Shown in pieces: positions 1 to 8,043 of a stretch of DNA of 64,000 nucleotides. The first letter of the stretch is position 1. Each line of letters begins with the position of its first letter. Source of the DNA: JADLHS01 sp036274115 (GTDB taxonomy: Bacteria; Verrucomicrobiota; Verrucomicrobiia; Limisphaerales; JADLHS01); contig DASUGI010000100.1 in the NCBI GenBank assembly GCA_036274115.1, forward strand, positions 1 to 64,000, read 5' to 3'. Both the position numbers and the translations under genes were made by a program. The notes beneath the pieces were generated by a model. The model ran no database searches and was not told the origin of the DNA. It worked only from the letters and a program-made list of their open reading frames with translations.

Positions 1-45
1 AATCGAAGCGAGCCGGCAGTTCGCTTGCGGAACCTGCCACCGATT

Positions 46-741
46 TCACTTCATGCCTGCGGCGCGCGAAAGGTGGATGGTGTCCTCGTAGCGTTTGGTA
101 ATGGCGCGCACGCGTTGGGCAATCACGCGCGTCAAGGCGAGCATGAAAGGAGCCGCCAGTGCCGGCGCTTCCGTAAACATCTTCATCAACGCGTTGGACG
201 AAACCTTGATCAAAACGCTGTCCACATTGGCAATAACATCCGCCGAACGCGGCCCGTGATCCACCACCGCCAACTCACCGAAGCACTCGCCGACGCCCAT
301 GGTGGACAAAGTGGTTTCCTTGCCGTCAATGATGACCCGGGCGCGGAGTTCGCCTTCGAGCACCATGAACAAGGAGTCGCCATGTTCGCCCTTGGTCACC
401 ACGGTTCCGAATTGTTTCACCTGGACCACTTCGAGATAAGTGAGCAGGGAGGCTAGCAGCCGATCATCCACGTGCGCCAGCATTTTGATGCGGCGCAAGG
501 AGCCGGGATTGATGGCGCTCTGGGAACTTGCCGAGCCGGAGGTGTCCTTGGATTTGAAAAGGATTTTGAGCTCGCCAATGTCACCAGCCCGGTACCAGGC
601 GCGGTCCTTTTCCTTGTAAACCCAACTGTCGGCGAGCACGCGGCCCAGCTTGATCCAGTTGACGAGTGTGGGCAGTTCGACCGGCCCGTACGCGATATTA
701 TCGGATCCCCAAGCCAGGTAATTGTTTGAGCCCGCTTCCAT
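46..741 (-). CDS. GYF_2 plus cyclic-nucleotide-binding domain protein
   Basis: 231 residues. Residues about 8-60 (tryptophan/glycine-rich, with 'YGPVELPTLVNWIKLGRV') look like a GYF_2 (DUF4339) module, a peptide-binding or scaffold domain common in the PVC group. Residues about 95-215 form a cyclic-nucleotide-binding (CAP_ED) beta-barrel; 'GECFGELAVVDHGPRSADV' is the phosphate-binding cassette with its conserved Gly-Glu-Leu and Arg. No DNA-binding helix-turn-helix or transmembrane segment is visible, so it is more likely a cytosolic cNMP sensor or scaffold than a CRP-type regulator. The ligand cannot be told from sequence. The start at the Met of MEAGSNN leaves the GYF_2 domain intact. Confidence 0.85.
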   Translation of the reverse strand: MEAGSNNYLAWGSDNIAYGPVELPTLVNWIKLGRVLADSWVYKEKDRAWYRAGDIGELKILFKSKDTSGSASSQSAINPGSLRRIKMLAHVDDRLLASLLTYLEVVQVKQFGTVVTKGEHGDSLFMVLEGELRARVIIDGKETTLSTMGVGECFGELAVVDHGPRSADVIANVDSVLIKVSSNALMKMFTEAPALAAPFMLALTRVIAQRVRAITKRYEDTIHLSRAAGMK

Positions 742-810
742 TCAGGCGATGCATACTGGAACTAAGATTTACTGTCAAACCCCAACTCTACGGATTTGAG
801 AAATTGCAGC

Positions 811-845
811 GCCCGGAGCCGGGCGGACATGGCTGTCCGCGCTCC
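811..845. repeat. Intergenic palindrome (REP-like hairpin)
   Basis: GCGGACA at 823-829 pairs perfectly with TGTCCGC at 834-840 around a 4-base loop, and the flanks GGAGC (815-819) and GCTCC (841-845) extend the stem with a small bulge. Such GC-rich hairpins are typical dispersed repeats of Verrucomicrobiota intergenic DNA. No U-tract follows, so it is not a standard terminator. Confidence 0.6.
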
Positions 846-885
846 TGTGATATCGTCATTGGCCTGGTGGCTACTTGTTGGTGCC

Positions 886-966
886 GGTCGTCGTTCTCGT
901 CCTCGTCGTCGTCCTCGTTTCGTTCAAGGGCGTTTCGAGGCGGAGAACGAGGAGGACGACGAGGAT
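886..966. repeat. Imperfect inverted repeat of CGTCCTC/GAGGACG units
   Basis: The left arm (about 886-919) is built of TCGTC/TCCTCG units. The right arm (942-966) is its near reverse complement, built of GAGGACGACGAGG. They are separated by about 22 bases. The arms can form a long imperfect hairpin. It looks like a dispersed repeat and is not coding. Confidence 0.55.
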
Positions 967-1072
967 TAAGGCGAGGAGTCGTCAGCATGCTCTCTGGCCA
1001 CCCTCGACCGGAGTTGCCTCTCAACTCTCAATCATCAACCAACACCAACAACGAGCCCAGCCGTTGAAAGCC

Positions 1073-1882
1073 TCAGTGACCATTTGCTGAACCGGGATTA
1101 CACCATGCGAGATTCGCACCCGGAAAGGTTGCTTCCTTGTTGTAATTTACAATGGACCACCAGTCCACAGCACCACCAAAGGTGCCGACTGGTGTCATTG
1201 GTGAGTGGACTCGTGATCCACCCTCGTCGGGAAGGGCCGCTCCATCGTTCCAGGCGAATGAAAGTAATTCAAGCCCTTGAACAAAACAGAAAGCCGAAGG
1301 CTTGAACTGGCTGAGTCGCCACGAATTCCCCGAGATGGTACCGTACCCGCACACTGCGCCGTTCATATTGTAGCTGGAAAGTTTGTTGGCGCGACTCAGC
1401 CAGGCGGCGTTGTTTGTCAGATCGAGAGGGCATCGATAACCAGCCATGTCCTTCAGGTATGGCCAAAGAAGTCCACCCTGGTTGTTGGGGGTGCCGTTTC
1501 CTTCGTACGCCAGTTGTGGGTTAACATTGTAGGGCGCGAGCGCCAGATTGGGCACGCTGCCGCCCCGTGCGTCGTAGAGCCAACCGCGTCGGGTCCATGG
1601 CGCATTCCAATTTGGCTCGGGCAAATAATCACGGCTGTCGGTTGCATACATCGTCGTCGCCTGCATCAGGCGGCGGAGATTGTCGCCGCACACGGTTCGT
1701 TGGGCTGGGCCTTGTTGACGCGCCAGCGCCGGTAAAAGGGTGGCCAACAAAACGGCAAGGACCGCGATGACGACCAGCAGCTCGAACAGGGTAAAGGCAG
1801 CTCCAGATTTTCGCGGGGCGCGACGTGGTGGCCCCGGCAGGTTATCCGTGAATGTGCTGATGGGAACGCAAAGATTCATCAT
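1073..1882 (-). CDS. Type II secretion/prepilin-like protein (DUF1559-like)
   Basis: 269 residues. After a basic leader ending 'RKSGAAFTLFELLVVIAVLAVLLATLLPAL', the N-terminus has the prepilin peptidase cleavage/methylation motif (processing before Phe, Glu at mature position 5) followed by one hydrophobic helix. The rest ('CGDNLRRLMQATTMYATDSRDYLP') matches the head domain of the many lone prepilin-like proteins of Planctomycetes and Verrucomicrobia. It is probably a pseudopilin-like surface or cell-envelope protein. No pilus or secretion genes are adjacent, so its machine is unknown. Transcribed away from the PD40 gene that starts at 1977. Confidence 0.85.
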   Translation of the reverse strand: MMNLCVPISTFTDNLPGPPRRAPRKSGAAFTLFELLVVIAVLAVLLATLLPALARQQGPAQRTVCGDNLRRLMQATTMYATDSRDYLPEPNWNAPWTRRGWLYDARGGSVPNLALAPYNVNPQLAYEGNGTPNNQGGLLWPYLKDMAGYRCPLDLTNNAAWLSRANKLSSYNMNGAVCGYGTISGNSWRLSQFKPSAFCFVQGLELLSFAWNDGAALPDEGGSRVHSPMTPVGTFGGAVDWWSIVNYNKEATFPGANLAWCNPGSANGH

Positions 1883-1976
1883 GCTACTCGGGAATCTTCA
1901 TTGACGATTTGCTGCGGACTCTAGCATGCTGAGTGCACGCGCGCAACAATCGAACCACGGGAAAGCTTTGGATAAG

Positions 1977-4900
1977 ATGATGTTCCGGATTCTCACCACT
2001 CTGTTCGCCGTATCACTTGTTGGAGTCCATGCGTGGGCCGCTCCGGTCATCTCCACTCGCGCGGTATCCAGTCTTCCTCCGGAGTTGGGGGGCATTTCCG
2101 GCTCGGGTGAGAGCTCTTCTCCCTTGATAAGTGGCGACGCCCGTTTTGTCGTGTTTACAAGTGGCGCGGACAACCTGGTCACCAACGACCGCAATGGCGC
2201 CCTGGATGTTTTTGTTTATGACCCGCAAAGCCAGGCCCTGACACTGGTCAGCAGCAACCATGACGGTACGGGTTCAGCCCATGCATCATCAGTGGCGCTC
2301 GATCTTTCCTCAAATGGCCGCTGGCTTCTGTTCCAGAGTCGAGCGACGGACTTGATGCCGGGAGACACCAATGCGGTCACCAAACTGTTCCTCAAAGACC
2401 TGGCAACCGGGTCAATGATTTTAGTCAGCGCTACCAGCGACGGCGGCCCGAGTGTCAGCGGTCTCTTCAACAACGCCAGTCTTTCTCAGGATGGACGCTA
2501 TATCGTTTTTGACAGCCCGGGGAAAGACCTGCACCCCGCGGACACCAATAGTCTCCTCGACGTGTTCGTTCGCGATGTGGTCAGCGGGAGCAATCACTTA
2601 ATCAGTGCGAGACTCGACGGGTTGGCGGGCGGCAGCAGCAATTCCGAAAAGCCGGTGATGAGCGGCGATGGCCGGTGGATTGCCTTCCAAAGTATTTCTT
2701 CCAACCTGGCGTCCAACGATGTGACGACAACTCTGGATGTGTTCCTCCGTGACCGGCAAGACAACACCACGACGTTGGTCAGCGTGAATCCCGTCGGAAC
2801 GGGCGGGGGAAACTCCGCATCTTCCAAACCTTCCATCAGCGATGATGGCCGCTACGTGACATTTGAAAGTTTAGCAAACAATCTGGCGACGAACGGAGCG
2901 CCAGCATCTCAGAAATACGGAATCTACCTGCGTGACTTGGGCAATGGCATCACCAGATTTGTGAGTTCGCTGACGGATGACGGTAATGGGAATCGTCCGG
3001 TGATCAGTGCGGATGGCCGCTTTGTTGTTTATGAAAGCCAAACCAATCTCTACTGTATGGAGATCGTCAGCGGAACGGTGTTCCTGATGACAACGAACCG
3101 GTTTGGCACTGGCGGTGGCAACGGCGTCTCCTTCAATCCTCGATTCACTCCCGACGGACAGCACTGCGTGTTCTTGAGTTTCGCAACCAATCTCACGGAA
3201 CATCCGGCGGCTTTTGGTCCGTCCCGCGTCCTGGTGCGCGACATGGAGACCGGAAGCATTTCCCTCATCAGCACGAACCGGCAGGGGAGCGCAACTGACT
3301 TGGAATCGCTGGCCCCGGCAATCAGTGACGATGGCGCTGTGGTCGTCTTCCAAAGTTACGACCCCAATTTGGTTGAGAATGATCTCAACGGTTCCAGTGA
3401 CGTATTTCTGCGTCGGGCAGCGAATGGGGTTACCGAACTGCTCTCCCGTCGCGCTACCGCTGCGCCGCCCGTCACGGCAATGGGACGTTCGGCAGTCGTT
3501 ACCAGTCCTGTCAGTGCCGATGGCCGGTTTGTTCTCTTCGCCAGCACCGCCCGTCATCTGACCGGTGACGATACGAAGTCTCTTGAGAATCTTTTCGTTC
3601 GCGACCTTTGGAGTGGCAGTAACCAGATGGTCTCGGTAAACCTCGATGGCAGTGCGGCCGGGAACGGATTTAATTCCACTCCGTCCCTCAGCGGTGACGG
3701 GCGCTGGGCGGTGTTTCAGCATGCGTCGGCAACGATTGCCGCCGGTGACACCAACGCTTTCGCCGACATCTTTATGCGCGATCTGTGGCACGGAACCAAC
3801 CTGCTGGTCAGTAGAGCGTGGAATGGCGGAGGCGCCAATGGCTTCTCCGTGAATCCCCGAGTCAGCTCCAATGGCCAGTTCGTTGTTTTCCAGAGCGTGG
3901 CCCGCAACATTGCGCCGCTGGATTCGAACTTCTCGATCGATGTGTTTGTTCGCGACCTTCTGGCTCAGACGAACATTGCTATCAGTGTGAATCCGCTCAC
4001 CGGGCAATGCGTCGGTGCTCAGGCATCGTCCGGAACAACCGATGAAACACCCTATCCCCCGTTGATAACGCCGGACGGGTCCTGGGTGGTTCTGTGGAGC
4101 ACGGTCAACTTGACGACCAACGCGGCTCCGGTCGGATCTCCCGGCCTTTACGCGAAACATGTTCAAACGGGACAGTCGTTGGTGTTAGGCATTCCGACCA
4201 ATGGAGTGATCCGGGCTGGCAATAACACTGCCACGCTGAGTCCGGGTGGTCGGTTCGTGGCGTTTACCACGACGAACAATTTTGTGGGCGTTTTCGATTT
4301 CGTCACGCAAACGAACGCTTTCGTGCTCAACTACGGCAAGGATCCAACGCTCAGTGCGGATGGTCGATGGCTCGCCTTTGAAAGCCGGGCCACCAACTGG
4401 GGCATCACTCCCGGGAATAACGTGTCTGATGTCTTTGTTCTCGATCGCCAATCGAATGCCGTGCGCCTGGTAAGCTCAAGCCTCCTCGGGACTGCGAGCG
4501 GCAACGGGCCTTCCACCACCCCGCTGATCAGCGGTGATGGACGCTTTGTGGTCTTCCAAAGCAAGGCCAGCGATCTGGTGGCCACCGATACGAATGAACA
4601 ATGGGATGTTTTCGTGCGCGACCTCCAAACCGAAACCACCTTCGCATTGCTTGCCACAACCAACGGCGCAACCGGCAATCGTCTCTCCCAAAATCCGGTG
4701 CTGAGCAGTGATGGCCGGACAGTCGCGTTGGAGAGTTTCGCCTCGGACGTGGTGGCAGGCGACTTCAACCAATTCCGGGACGTGTTTGTAGTGCGTTTAA
4801 GTGCCGGTGATTCCGATGCCGATGGAATGGAAGACGACTGGGAAGTCGCCCATTTTGGAAATCTGTCTCGGGACGGCACTGACGATGCCGATAATGACGG

Positions 4901-5183
4901 AGCTTCCGATAAATCAGAATTCATCGCCGGCACGAGCCCAGTTGATCAACTCTCCGTGTTGCGTGTGATAACGTTGAACGCCCTCACGGATGGCAGCACA
5001 ACGCTCTTATGGAGTTCCGTCCCCGGCAAAACGTATCGAGTGCAATTCAAGGACGATCTTGCCTCCACTGTTTGGAACACCATTGACGCCGACGTTTTCG
5101 CCATCGGCTCGACAGCGTCTGCGATTGATCCTGGTCCTAATCCGGCTGGAAAGCGTTTTTATCGAGTGCTCGTGTTGAACTGA
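1977..5183 (+). CDS. Secreted PD40/TolB-like beta-propeller repeat protein
   Basis: About 1068 residues. I chose the start at MMFRILTTLFAVSLVG because it places a signal peptide (cleavage near AWAAP) at the N-terminus; an upstream ATG at 1926 would add 17 residues. The body contains more than a dozen ~55-residue repeats with 'ISGDGRFVVFQS', 'D.N...DVFVRDL' and 'LVS', the PD40/WD40-like TolB propeller pattern, enough for two propellers. Near the C-terminus an aspartate-rich segment ('GDSDADGMEDDWE', 'DDADNDGASDKSEF') is a thrombospondin-3/EF-hand-like calcium linker. A ~65-residue C-terminal domain follows ('YRVQFKDDLASTVWNT', 'KRFYRVLVL'), typical of Verrucomicrobial exported proteins. Role unknown, probably cell-surface or secreted. 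Confidence 0.9.
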   Translation: MMFRILTTLFAVSLVGVHAWAAPVISTRAVSSLPPELGGISGSGESSSPLISGDARFVVFTSGADNLVTNDRNGALDVFVYDPQSQALTLVSSNHDGTGSAHASSVALDLSSNGRWLLFQSRATDLMPGDTNAVTKLFLKDLATGSMILVSATSDGGPSVSGLFNNASLSQDGRYIVFDSPGKDLHPADTNSLLDVFVRDVVSGSNHLISARLDGLAGGSSNSEKPVMSGDGRWIAFQSISSNLASNDVTTTLDVFLRDRQDNTTTLVSVNPVGTGGGNSASSKPSISDDGRYVTFESLANNLATNGAPASQKYGIYLRDLGNGITRFVSSLTDDGNGNRPVISADGRFVVYESQTNLYCMEIVSGTVFLMTTNRFGTGGGNGVSFNPRFTPDGQHCVFLSFATNLTEHPAAFGPSRVLVRDMETGSISLISTNRQGSATDLESLAPAISDDGAVVVFQSYDPNLVENDLNGSSDVFLRRAANGVTELLSRRATAAPPVTAMGRSAVVTSPVSADGRFVLFASTARHLTGDDTKSLENLFVRDLWSGSNQMVSVNLDGSAAGNGFNSTPSLSGDGRWAVFQHASATIAAGDTNAFADIFMRDLWHGTNLLVSRAWNGGGANGFSVNPRVSSNGQFVVFQSVARNIAPLDSNFSIDVFVRDLLAQTNIAISVNPLTGQCVGAQASSGTTDETPYPPLITPDGSWVVLWSTVNLTTNAAPVGSPGLYAKHVQTGQSLVLGIPTNGVIRAGNNTATLSPGGRFVAFTTTNNFVGVFDFVTQTNAFVLNYGKDPTLSADGRWLAFESRATNWGITPGNNVSDVFVLDRQSNAVRLVSSSLLGTASGNGPSTTPLISGDGRFVVFQSKASDLVATDTNEQWDVFVRDLQTETTFALLATTNGATGNRLSQNPVLSSDGRTVALESFASDVVAGDFNQFRDVFVVRLSAGDSDADGMEDDWEVAHFGNLSRDGTDDADNDGASDKSEFIAGTSPVDQLSVLRVITLNALTDGSTTLLWSSVPGKTYRVQFKDDLASTVWNTIDADVFAIGSTASAIDPGPNPAGKRFYRVLVLN

Positions 5184-5492
5184 CTTCGGTATTGAAACAG
5201 GCGGAGAAAGGGCCCGCTGTTGTTGCTGGTGACGTTTTCCATCCGCGGTGGATGGCGAGAATCAGGTGAGGAAATGGTATTGCGCCGAGCATGCCGCGGG
5301 ACCAACAAGCTGGACCAAGCGACACAGAAATTCTGCGTTACCGTGAAAACTGAAGTCATGGAATTACCAGGCCGATTTATTTCCTTCGAGATCCTGCTCC
5401 AGCCAACTTGCTCACCGGCATGAGTGTGGTGTTCAGTTCGACGGGATGTTTGCCCGAAATCTTTCCGAGCCGTGACCGTGATGGAAGCGCAG
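5184..5492. other. Gene-free interval
   Basis: These 309 bases separate the 3' end of the PD40 gene from the 3' end of a small minus-strand gene. I see no credible gene, clear terminator hairpin or repeat here. The available reading frames have no coherent protein character. Confidence 0.5.
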
Positions 5493-5732
5493 TCAGCGCT
5501 GCGTCGCCCCGGAGAACGGCTGGCAGTTTTCGCGGTCAGTGTTCTCCCGATAGATGCAGGCATTTGACACGAGGTAGGTTCTCCCCTCAAACAAGACGTA
5601 AGTCTTTTCAAAATATGTCGCCACCACTCTGGCCGGCTGGTCCGGCTGCAATCCTTTTGGTAACGAACAAAAGCATGCGTCGCCTTTACAGCGCACAACT
5701 TCGCCGGGTTTGAATGCCATGCCGAGCCGCAT
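5493..5732 (-). CDS. Small hypothetical protein
   Basis: 79 residues; the Met at residue 5 (5720) is an alternative start giving MAFKPGEVVRCKG. The sequence reads like a small beta-barrel: 'FKPGEVVRCKG' near the start, then 'ARVVATYFEKTYVLFEGRTYLV' with alternating hydrophobic residues. Three cysteines occur in its first 20 residues. There is no signal peptide. I do not recognise a family. It lies in the same orientation as and downstream of the PQQ dehydrogenase, after a 104-base gap. A much longer frame on the same strand covering 5159-5827 was judged non-coding. Confidence 0.5.
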   Translation of the reverse strand: MRLGMAFKPGEVVRCKGDACFCSLPKGLQPDQPARVVATYFEKTYVLFEGRTYLVSNACIYRENTDRENCQPFSGATQR

Positions 5733-5836
5733 GAAACGGCGAAGGATACGGCACCTCGGGGAACCGTTCTATACAGGTTTGGGACGACCCTGTTCAGTAT
5801 CCGGCCACTGTTCACAACCGGAATCACGCACTTCGA

Positions 5837-7570
5837 TCACTTAAACTGAGCGGGCGAAAAATCCATGCGGTAGATCATGCCTTCAAAGCCAACGACGTAA
5901 AGGTTGCCCGCTGCATCTTCGGTGAACGAAACCGGCTTTTGGGGCGACGTCCCAATCTGTCGCACGGTTTCTAATTGGCCGTCTTTCTGAGTCAGGCCGA
6001 AGAGCCGCCGGGATTCATAATCGCCACAGATGTACGCGCCATAGAAGGAGGAAGTTTTGTCACCACGAAATACGTGGCCGCCGGTAATCGAGACGCCGTA
6101 CTTTCGGCGATAGGCAAAAACCGGCGCGCGGTAACTTTGTCCCTCCTGGCGATACTGGTTGGAAAATGGTTCAAAACCTTCGTAAACGTTCCAGCCGTAA
6201 TTCGCGCTCCGGCGGATGATGTCCACTTCGTCCACGCGATCCTGGCCGACATCCGCCAGCCAAAGGTCGCCCGTGAGACGATCGAAACTAAACCGCCACG
6301 GATTGCGCAAACCGTAGGCCCAGATCTCCGGGCGCACATCGGTTCGTCCGAGAAAGGGATTGTCCACGGGAATCGCGTAGGCAAGGCCGCCTTCACGACG
6401 GTCAACATCGAGGCGCATCATTTTTCCGAGCAACAATTGCAGGTTCTGCGCGTGCCCGTGAGGATCGTTGTGCGGGCCGGTGTCTCCCATCGCGGTATAG
6501 AGGAATCCGTCCGGCCCGAATTGCAGGCAACCGCCGCTGTGGTCCTCCGCAACACTCGGAATGCTCAGCAGTCGCCGCGGCGGCTTTCCGGAATCCGTCT
6601 TGAATCCAGCCGCGCACTCTTTCTCCACCACGAGGGTAGTCACTTTGCCGGCTTCAAATACCTGATACTTGAGATAATACTTCCGGTTCTCCCGGAACTT
6701 TGGATGAAAAGCAACGTCGAGTAGCCCATTGGGCCCGCGTTCCCAGAACACCTCGCCTGTCAGATCGGCGAAGACGGTTTTTTCCTCGTCGGCCAACGTT
6801 TTCTCCATCCGCCAGATCATTCCTTTCTGGTGCAACACCAGGAACACATTACTCAAGCCGGGTACTTGGCGCATGGAGGTCAGACCCGTCAGCACTCTCG
6901 AACTCGGCAACCTGAGTGGCTCGGCAAATAAGGGGTGAAGCGTTACCGGCTGTTCCAATTCTGGAATGATATTGGGCATGCCTTGATGGCTGAGGAGCGT
7001 GGACTCCGGTTGTTTCAAAGTGCTCAAATACTCCGTCACATCAGTGAATTCCTGGAGTGAAAGCCCCACCTGCAACCCCTCAGGCATGAGCGAGACGGAG
7101 CTGCCGCGCTGCGCCTTGATATCGGCGGTCGCAATGGAAACCAACTTGCCGTCCGCGCCCAGCACCTGCACTCCGGCAGCCGTCGCCTGCTTGAGCGTGC
7201 CCTGAAACTCATCGCCGCCTTTGGTTTCAATAATGACCGTGCCGTAGCCGGGCGAAATCGTCGCGGAGGGCAGCAACATCGCGTCCACCAGATCGCGGCG
7301 ACCGAACTTGTCCCCCACCGCAAACAAATCCGGGCCAGCCTTGCTCGCGCTGCCGTCCACCGAATGACACTTGGCGCAGGCGAGTTTTGATTCGTCGGCG
7401 AACAGTCTAGCGCCACGCGGTGGATCGCCTTCGTGCGTGAGAGCATGTCTGCGAAAAGCCTCCAGGCCGGGGCTCTTCGCGGCAGTCTGTGCCATGCTCA
7501 AAAATCCGGTACTCCAGATAATGGATGATGCCAGGACGGGAGCGAGGAGATGCCGGGCGAAACTTTTCAA
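5837..7570 (-). CDS. Cytochrome c-PQQ-dependent sugar dehydrogenase fusion
   Basis: 577 residues. A signal peptide (about residues 1-28) is followed by a cytochrome c domain with one haem site C65-A-K-C68-H69. Residues about 215-570 form the glucose/sorbosone dehydrogenase (GSDH) beta-propeller, with 'GPNGLLDVAFHPKF', 'DHSGGCLQFGPDGFLYTAMGD', 'YGLRNPWRFSFDRLTGDLW' and 'DVGQDRVDEVDII' as family hallmarks. It should oxidise an aldose or similar substrate in the periplasm using PQQ and pass electrons to the attached haem. Such haem-propeller proteins are abundant in Verrucomicrobia and Planctomycetes. The substrate is unknown. No PQQ synthesis genes are in the window. Confidence 0.9.
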   Translation of the reverse strand: MKSFARHLLAPVLASSIIWSTGFLSMAQTAAKSPGLEAFRRHALTHEGDPPRGARLFADESKLACAKCHSVDGSASKAGPDLFAVGDKFGRRDLVDAMLLPSATISPGYGTVIIETKGGDEFQGTLKQATAAGVQVLGADGKLVSIATADIKAQRGSSVSLMPEGLQVGLSLQEFTDVTEYLSTLKQPESTLLSHQGMPNIIPELEQPVTLHPLFAEPLRLPSSRVLTGLTSMRQVPGLSNVFLVLHQKGMIWRMEKTLADEEKTVFADLTGEVFWERGPNGLLDVAFHPKFRENRKYYLKYQVFEAGKVTTLVVEKECAAGFKTDSGKPPRRLLSIPSVAEDHSGGCLQFGPDGFLYTAMGDTGPHNDPHGHAQNLQLLLGKMMRLDVDRREGGLAYAIPVDNPFLGRTDVRPEIWAYGLRNPWRFSFDRLTGDLWLADVGQDRVDEVDIIRRSANYGWNVYEGFEPFSNQYRQEGQSYRAPVFAYRRKYGVSITGGHVFRGDKTSSFYGAYICGDYESRRLFGLTQKDGQLETVRQIGTSPQKPVSFTEDAAGNLYVVGFEGMIYRMDFSPAQFK

Positions 7571-7776
7571 TTGGCGGGCGAGAGTGAACCGTTTTTAAGT
7601 CCCGGTCAAGCTCTCGACCGCTCACGAACGTTTGCGTTAATTCGCCGCACCGACGCGCACGAATTGGGCCGGCTTGTCGTCCCAGGGGTAATACCGGACT
7701 CCAGGTGGAGAGAGATTGACGTGGAGTTTTCAGTCCCAACCGCTATGGTGACCGCGCCTTGATTGACATGCGTTGA

Positions 7777-8031
7777 ATGGATTCCTTTAGGTGTCAGCCA
7801 GGGCAATTCACTGTGAATCGAGATTACACATGGGGCAGCGGCATCGCGAATCGCAATGATCGAGTGCGGGTGGTCGATTGCGATGGGATGGACCTCGGCT
7901 ATATGAGTGTGGCCGACGCGCAGCGGCGTGCGGCGGAGCAGGGCGGGGAGTTGTCGGTTATCGCCCGCGAAGACAAGCTGGCGATCGTTCGAATTGTTCG
8001 CATCAAGCCGCCACCTGCCCAGGATCACTGA
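7777..8031 (+). CDS. Stand-alone IF3 N-terminal-domain-like protein
   Basis: 84 residues. Residues about 22-75 match the pattern of the translation initiation factor IF3 N-terminal domain: 'IANRNDRVRVVDCDGMDLGY' corresponds to the INEEIR..EVRVID.DG..LG start, then 'MSVADAQRRAAEQGGELSVI' to the SLEEAL..AEEAGLDLVEIA helix, then 'AIVRIVRI' to the VCRIMDY end. The IF3 C-terminal 30S-binding domain is absent, so it is not a normal infC. The next gene, a lipase, begins 12 bases after its stop, with GAGGT overlapping the stop as the ribosome-binding site, suggesting coupled translation. Function unknown; a ribosome-binding or paralogous regulatory role is inference. Confidence 0.7.
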   Translation: MDSFRCQPGQFTVNRDYTWGSGIANRNDRVRVVDCDGMDLGYMSVADAQRRAAEQGGELSVIAREDKLAIVRIVRIKPPPAQDH

Positions 8032-8043
8032 GGTACTGCTGAC

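Larger units (their letters stand above)
742..1072. other. Gene-free interval with palindromic repeats
   Basis: No convincing gene lies in these 331 bases. The interval carries two repeat elements (listed separately) between the start of the cNMP-binding gene and the 3' end of the prepilin-like gene. The short reading frames here consist of low-complexity Ser/Arg or Asp/Glu runs from the repeats and are not believable proteins. The promoter of the cNMP-binding gene should lie in the part nearest 742. Confidence 0.6.

Noticed and set aside
886..966. Possible CRISPR-like array of GAGGACG units
   Set aside because: The units are contiguous, very short and arranged as two inverted arms, with no spacers and no cas genes.
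2871..4166. Long minus-strand open frame (431 codons) inside the PD40 gene
   Set aside because: It lies antisense to a clearly coding repeat protein; its repetitive Arg/Gly/Asp-rich translation mirrors the PD40 repeats and has no domain or start signal.
5159..5827. Minus-strand open frame of 222 codons
   Set aside because: It runs in another frame across the believable 79-aa gene at 5493-5732 and into the 3' end of the PD40 gene, and its translation has no coherent protein character.
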